Shown here one piece after another: positions 57,803-64,000 of a stretch of 64,000 nucleotides of DNA (position 1 is the first letter of the stretch; every line of letters starts with the position of its first letter). Below the pieces are notes generated by a model. It saw only the letters and a program-made list of their open reading frames with translations, was not told where the DNA came from and made no database searches. The stretch comes from Beroe forskalii (lineage: Eukaryota > Ctenophora > Nuda > Beroida > Beroidae): the NCBI GenBank assembly GCA_011033025.1, contig WFMF01000019.1, positions 930,001 through 994,000 of the forward strand, read 5' to 3'. Made by a program: the position numbers and the translations under genes.

Positions 57803-60800
57803 ATGCCTGAAAATGGTAATAAATCGAAACGTAGAAAGATCTCAAGCGAGTTTCAGGTAGTGTGTTTTGTCGTTTCTATTTTACTGTCATACTTCTTATT
57901 AGTACTGACTTATAATGTTACTTGATATTTATAAATCTTATGTCATCATCAAATTCTACCTTCAATTTGTTAGACTTAGTAGCAATTTATAGACTGATTT
58001 GCTATGAAATGTCACGTCAACGTATGTTCCAATGAATCGATTCTTTGGTTGGTGCTCATCAATTAAGAATTTGTATACTGTTTCAGACCGAGAAAGAAGA
58101 TTTGGAATGCAAGTTCGGAGTAAAGTTCAATATGGACATATTTCGGATTTGGCAGTGGGCCTTGAAGAACGAGAATCCTCTTGGTAAGGCCTTGCTAATA
58201 ATTTGTGGAATCATTATGGGAAAGTCACTGCAAATTAATACATTGAATATTGAATACCCGTAAACTGTTAAAGTTTGCCTTTGCCTTGTTTTTCTCCAAA
58301 CTATCAATTGAATAGTTTGCTTACAGTAACAATATCACAGCATGTTTCAGCAAGAATTTGAATGTACAACTGTGTGGTCCCTTCCGAGTTCTCCTAATAG
58401 AACAGAAGAACAGAAAGAAGCAGAAAGAACTTGATAAGACAGAGGAGGATTCCGACAATAATGATGTCCCAATCGAAGAGTCTGACAAAGATGCTCCAAT
58501 CGAAGAATCTGATAATGATTCCGGTCACAAAGAAGCTGTGAACACAAATAAAAGCGACGAGCACAAGGAATCCTGTCAAAGTCCCAAAGATACTAATGAA
58601 GCTGACAGTGCTGACATTGACTGCGATGACATGCTCAGTTTGCACATGTTAGACAGAGAATGGCAATGTCCCCCGGAAATGCAGCCTTGTCTCACTTCAC
58701 AAAAACTCATGTCTATGGGCTGTGGAGGTTCGTGTTAGGTTTTAGGTTTAAGGTTTTTGCTGTTCAGGTGAAAGTTACCATTGCGATCTTTGTTTCAAGT
58801 CCGAAGTTCTACCTGTTATTTATCCATTCATGTTAGAAACTCTAGTATGTATTGTCTGAACTAAATACTAATCAATCCACATAATCTCATCATTGTCTCA
58901 GGGACGATCCAAGTGACAGTCCATGCTTTGTGGTATCCAAACCCAAAGATTCAGGTGTTATAACTCCCCTTGCTACGGACCTCCTAAACCTTATCAGGTG
59001 ACAGGTTTATTCCAGCTTGAAATAGTTAGATTTCATCTGTTTGACTGTGTACAGCAATTGAAGTTATCACTCTTAATATTCCGATTTGCAAAAAAAACAT
59101 TAGTTTGAAACCCCCTCCCCATCCCTTTAATTGGCTCTTGATCTGCAAGCAATCCATTTCAATGCCAATGTGCTATAATTGAACTCAGCATATGTTAATA
59201 ATAGGTTAATATTAATAACTTTACAAATACAGCTTGAAATCCATCTATGGCTATATTTTGATTGAGTCATTTTCTTCCCCATTATACTTCTCTCGAACTT
59301 TATAAATAGGCATATTTAATTGTTTTTGTGCCACTGAATACCGGTGCCTCGAATCATATAAATGTATAAATAGTATGCTGTCAAATCCCTTCTTTCAAAT
59401 TTGTACTCTGTCAAGTCATTTCTATTCCCGTACTCGAATGTACTTACTACGGCAATTAAGATTTTCTGAAATTGAGTACTAAGTAGTGGAGGAAGAATTT
59501 TAAATGGCAACATTATGATGTGATGAATTTATTGATTGAAGCTTTTATCCTGGCGGAAGGAATATGAAATTTCATAAATATACTGGAATATAAGTACCGT
59601 ACATGAATATTATGCATGTATTACCCTCTATCAAACTATTATAATGATGCGATCCCCGCATGAAATATCTTGAAGTATCTCTCCGAGCGTTGGATGAGTG
59701 ATTGAAAACGCAGTACTATATACATTTAATACATGTGGTTGAATGAATGTATGAATACCCACCTCCTTTTGGTCTTTCTATCTGATGAATATGCTGCAAT
59801 TCAGCACTGCCCTATTTGCGGTTAGAAGCTCTCATTTATAATCGTACATTTTGAACATACGTTGGTGTACTCAAATTTGACATTTAATATCTTAACGTTA
59901 TGCAGTTATGATTTGACATGGTGTTACATAAAATGTGTCAAAATGAAAATTAAGCATGAAACAATACTGACTTCGCACCATCCTATTTCAGTATTTCGCC
60001 ATTTTATTTCAAGGATATCATTCTCTCTCCATATTCCTATTTTCCCGTATTTGTAAGTCTCCCCTCTTCCTCAACCTCAAAGTTAATCCAATGTCTTATC
60101 TTAAATTGCTTCCACTATCACGGTCTAGTTATCCCCAAATCCCAAAATTATTGGCATATCGCCTCCAACAAATCCTATATCTCAGGGTTTTGGCAAAGAA
60201 CCAGAAGGTAAAATTACCGGAAGACTTGTTGACCCTCATTGACACCCACTCAACCTCCGAATCTCTGGAACAAGTTGAGGCGAAAAGACGAAAGACTTTT
60301 AACAAGGTAACGGTATTGGAGTGCACGGGGGGATTAACTACAAATTGGGGTTTTTAGATTGGGGGTATTCGCTCTTGAGATCTGTAAAGGGTTTGATTAC
60401 GATACTGGTTATTGATTCCTGGAACTGACGATTAATTGCGTTTTCTTTTCAGATAGGGATTGTGGTTCCTGTAAACAAGAATGATGTTGGGTATAGACCT
60501 CTCTCAGTCTCTTACGGTAGGTATTAGTTTATGATTTTCTGTGAAGTCGAATGATTCATCTTAGTAAGTGTCCTTTATTTGAAGCTTTCAATGTTCTATG
60601 AACTCTTTAAATTGATAGAGGGTAGATACCAATCTCTTTAAATTGATGTTTCAACATTTAATGCCTGATTCAAATTTCAATAGCTGTCACATTTTAAATT
60701 GCCTAAATTGAAACTCAGGAACCAATCGAATCTATCAGAATATTCTAATGAAACATTAAACAAAGTTCACATGAAATTGCACGTTTAGTAACATTTACAT

Positions 60801-61850
60801 TTACCGCTTCTCGTCTTTTGACCTTTACCATAACCCATTCTTACAGCTGAATTGGACTCTATGTTAACGCAGAGTTGTGTTGAGACAGACGAGGCAGAGA
60901 AGGACAAGATTCTAGCTCCATTTGACGAATGTGTCAACTACATTCAGGTAAATTACTGGAGCAGATGCGGGTTATATCTCTCTCCGTGAAGATTATGAAA
61001 TTGTGAAGATTATGAAACTTTTAAGCGCTTAAAAAGTAAACAGTGGTCCGATCATTCAGTTTTAAGAATGCTTTAAATAGGATTTTTGTTCTCACAGATG
61101 TGCCTTATCTGACTATAATGATTCAGTTCGCCAATGATGAAAGTGACTACGGAATGGGCTTTGAGTTTGGAATGTGCCTCTTTTCTCATTCAACTAGCAA
61201 GAATTTCACAGGTATTTGAGTCAAAACCGTGACGAACAGCATCAAAATTTCATTGATTACCCATGAATCAGTTTGATTAACTTTTTAACCATTCTCTCTG
61301 TACATATACCGCAGGACGTATGCTGTACGCAGAAAAGATCATAATTATTGTACCATTCAGATCATGCAAATGATGAAAAGTTAATCAGTAAAATATGATT
61401 GTTAAATCCCCCCCCCCCCCATTTATGTGAAATAGTCAGCCACTTTGCCTGGCTGACCCCCAGCCAATCCGCGGATAAACTTCGCACATTTGACCAAAAG
61501 TTTTGCTTCGTTGCCAAACTTTACGGATCGCGCGATACTTGATCATCTGAACACGCGCGTTCTTTTTTGCGGTTTGAAAGAAATTACGCGCGCGCTTAAT
61601 TTGTAGGAATCAAAATTTATTGGCAATTTTTCATGGAAGTCAAATGAAACCTGCTATCGAATGCAAGAAAAAGTTGTTGGAGTTTGGACTCGTGTCGTTT
61701 AGGCCTTAGAAGGAGAGCAGAGTTGCAAACTCTCGTAACTGAATCATTTGACCAGGCACAATTTCTCGACTGTTGCCCCTAGCTTACGACTTGCTGAAGA
61801 GACCGCTGTTCTCTCGAATTATGAAGCGAATGTGTGAAGCTCTCAACTGA
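57803..61850 (+). CDS. HPF1: Histone PARylation factor 1, nine exons, complete
   Basis: HPF1 joins PARP1/2 at DNA breaks and completes a shared active site for serine ADP-ribosylation in the nucleus. Exons: 57803-57856, 58087-58183, 58341-58731, 58902-58997, 60186-60306, 60453-60516, 60847-60947, 61127-61211, 61756-61850. All introns are GT-AG and the phases agree, giving 367 residues (human 346). Family words in order: a basic N-terminus, FRIWQWALKNENPL, VQLCGPFRVL (human LQLVGPYDIL), REWQCPPEM, DSPCFVV, VVPVNKNDVGYR, FANDESDYGMGFEFGM, LLPLAYDLLKRPLF. In human numbering Arg239 (GYR), Phe280, Asp283 and Glu284 (FANDE) are kept. After residue ~75 an acidic insertion of about 60 residues with two PIEESD repeats is much longer than in human. 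The exon 3 donor was set at 58731 by phase and homology. Confidence 0.93.
58998..60185 (+). other. HPF1 intron 4 (1.19 kb)
   Basis: The longest HPF1 intron, with donor AG-GTGACAG and acceptor TATCTCAG. AT-rich, with no nested gene or repeat recognised. The other introns are 145-544 bp. Confidence 0.8.
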
Positions 61851-63218
61851 ATCAGGATAGTGCCCTATTTAGAGGAATTCTATATTATTCTTAATTAATA
61901 ATCTTCTGTAATATTCTAATTTATTTTATTTTTATCACTTTAAAATGGGAATTCTTGTTTTTTAATATCCCAAATTCTGATTCCGCTTAAATTTAACAAA
62001 TTAATAAGTTCCTCTGATCCCCGTTTGATAATGGCGATTAACTATGTACTACTCAATATTAACTTTCAAATACCCCGTTATGTTGAGTGTGGTTGAAGAT
62101 GATTTTCATTCAAAAATTAAAGTAAAATCAATTGAACTCCAAATTTTGGAAAAAGGCCGGGGATTCCTCATTTAGTCTCTGTCCCGATTGAGGAGAGGAT
62201 GAGCAGCCTGGGATAGTGAGTCTGAGTAGTGAGTTGATAGGAAAAATTCCACAATCGCACGCCGTGTTTCTTTTCTTATTTGGCTCTCGCTAGTTATTCA
62301 TATCGAGTGCTGCATGTACAACTGATTCCCATATTGTCGCAACCGATGGTTGTTTAGTTGTCAATTATTAAGTGTCAACATATTGCTCACTATGATCCGC
62401 GAAATCAAATGTTTTTACCCAGGATCAAGGACCAAGGTCTTCCAAGGATTAAAGGGCTGTTTAAAATGATAAAGTGGTAAAGCATTTATTACTTATCGAC
62501 TTATTGGTTCCAGAAACAATGTAACTGATCCGTTTTAATCTAATCCGTTTTAATCTAATCTTTTAATGTAAAAGGCAGGTGGCAAGCCCCTATGGCCTAT
62601 ACAAGGTGATTAGTGCTTTTCTTGCCTCCTTACATTGCCGATCAGCAAAAACTTTCAATGAAAGGGCGATTTTTCTTCAACGTATTTTGCCAAAATATCC
62701 CAGAAATTTCACTCCATATTTAGGTACTGGAATTTGGAAGGCCTAGGTAGGTATAATTCGATTTGCGTGACTAAAATTCGGTTTTCGTGACTCGATCTCT
62801 GAGTTTTGTTATTTTAGTATAACTTAATTCGGCATTCATAAGGCCATTTTACGTAAGCATTATGCAATGATGATTTGATATTGAGTTAGAAATCGACAGA
62901 TCGTAGGTCCAGTCCCCGGCCAAATTATTGACATAATAACTTAATTCGATTCGTATTCCGTAGCGTAGATTACTGATGGCCAAATAGTACCTATTCCACT
63001 ACACTACTTGAAAAGGTACGTGAAGTAGAGCATCACTGACGGCCAGAGCGCGAATTTATTAATTAGCCACTCTGCGCATGATTTGGAAGCTCTTGAAAAC
63101 CGGTTAGGCTTCTTCTTATTTCTTATTTGCTAGTTCTGACATAGTTTTCTATGTGGAATTTCGTCAACTTTGACGCTCTACGCACTCAGAAAGCGGGATT
63201 CGTTACAAAAAGCTGACG
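61851..63218. other. No gene; 3' flank of HPF1
   Basis: AT-rich noncoding sequence. A B-box-like GTAGGTCCAGTCCCCGGCC near 62904 may be a SINE remnant, but no A box was found at the right distance. Confidence 0.45.
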
Positions 63219-64000
63219 TGGCCTAGAGAAATGAGAATCATTCTGGAATTTCCAAGTGTCGCGGCACCATGTTCGTACGTGAATATCATGTTGATACAAA
63301 CGGTGGTTGTGTGGAAATTTCGGAACGCGTTCTCAGGCCCGTGACATGTCATTTCAATCATCAGAATTGTTTGGAATATTTTAGATAGTAATAAATGCTT
63401 TTCCTTGATTATTTGCCCATGCACCCGTGATAGTGACTGACCACGTCGCCAAATAAGGTGGTGTGGTGTCACCAAAGGACCACTGTGCTCCATGATAATG
63501 ACGCTGTACCCTACTGCTGTACGCTAGACTTGTGCCATCATCTGTAGAATGGTGTCCGCTAGACTGGAGAATTGTGTCTGGGATTCTAGGGAGCTTTAAA
63601 CGGTGCATGTTGGGAATCCGCCGGCTACATTAGGAAAATAGTCCTCTCCAAATCGCTGATTGCGCACTTTAAGCCCTGATAATGACGTCATTACCTCTCT
63701 CAAGCCTGTTGCTCGTGTGTGACTCACTGAAGTGTTCTTGATGTAATTCCACCTACACTCTCTGTAATTTGTTCGTATTGCTTGATAAGTCCCGGGCCTA
63801 CATCGGAATTATAAGCTTTAGTTTCTTCTTCCGTGTTTCATCTTAATGCTATAATGTGTTTCATCTCAATGCGTGTATTCTTGTATCAACTCTCTTGCAT
63901 ATCATAGCACTGCGTGGGCTTCGATCATCGATATGATTCAATTTGCAAAGGCCTCTGATATGTGATGTCTGATTCCCGGAATTCCCGTGCACCGTTGATT
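63219..64000 (+). repeat. Dispersed ~770-bp duplicate, copy 2 (runs off the window)
   Basis: Matches 47628-48395 in the same orientation from CTAGAGAAATGAGAATCATT to the last base. Small insertions such as GTGAATATCATGTTG near 63276 distinguish it. It includes AATGACGTCATTACC near 63682. Confidence 0.9.

Noticed and set aside
61407..61421. C-run as a functional site
   Set aside because: Simple homopolymer in an HPF1 intron, prone to assembly error.

Overview
The window looks like nuclear DNA of an invertebrate metazoan; the phylum cannot be fixed from the sequence alone. Evidence: GT-AG introns, tRNA-derived SINEs, two APE-type non-LTR retrotransposons, many terminal-inverted-repeat elements, and gene families that together point to an animal (an abLIM-type LIM/villin-headpiece protein, HPF1, AP-4 beta, CRYZL1, RNF14). 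Most of the 64 kb is repeats; genes cluster at 7-16 kb, 25-33 kb and 49-62 kb.

Layout. 1-6.5 kb: ~85-bp tandem repeats, C-rich low complexity, two head-to-tail Helitron-like copies, a 15-bp minisatellite and a 58-bp-arm hairpin. 7-16 kb: a possible small secreted peptide (minus strand), an acidic/lysine-rich one-exon ORF, two candidate orphan exons, then the 3' half of an abLIM-like gene (second LIM finger, long Pro/Glu linker, villin headpiece). 18.2-24.9 kb: hairpin-rich repeats, a minus-strand LINE, a palindromic inverted-repeat element and a TA-flanked MITE whose empty site is also present. 25.6-33.1 kb: a decayed CWF19L2-like retrocopy, a SINE, a 3.56-kb TA-flanked element whose long inverted ends are made of a ~172-bp tandem repeat, and an intronless RNF14-like gene with two one-base frameshifts. 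35-42 kb: CpG-rich repeats, two MITEs carrying telomere-like repeats, and a CR1-like LINE split exactly in its FADD motif by another LINE. 42.5-47.6 kb: a second composite built from the ~172-bp repeat. 47.6-48.4 kb and 63.2-64 kb: a duplicated segment. 49.7 kb: a small predicted membrane protein. 53-62 kb: intronless CRYZL1-like and AP4B1-like genes followed by a nine-exon HPF1 gene read here from ATG to stop, all on the plus strand.

Ab initio the clearest result is the HPF1 gene model (367 residues, phases consistent at all eight introns, catalytic Glu and partner Asp retained). There is no operon-like logic; the nearby genes act in unrelated pathways (actin cytoskeleton, ubiquitin transfer, vesicle coats, DNA-damage ADP-ribosylation). 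A recurring theme is the contrast between intron-rich genes (HPF1, abLIM) and four intronless relatives of usually multi-exon genes (AP4B1, CRYZL1, RNF14, CWF19L2), in states from intact to decayed, which suggests retrocopying.
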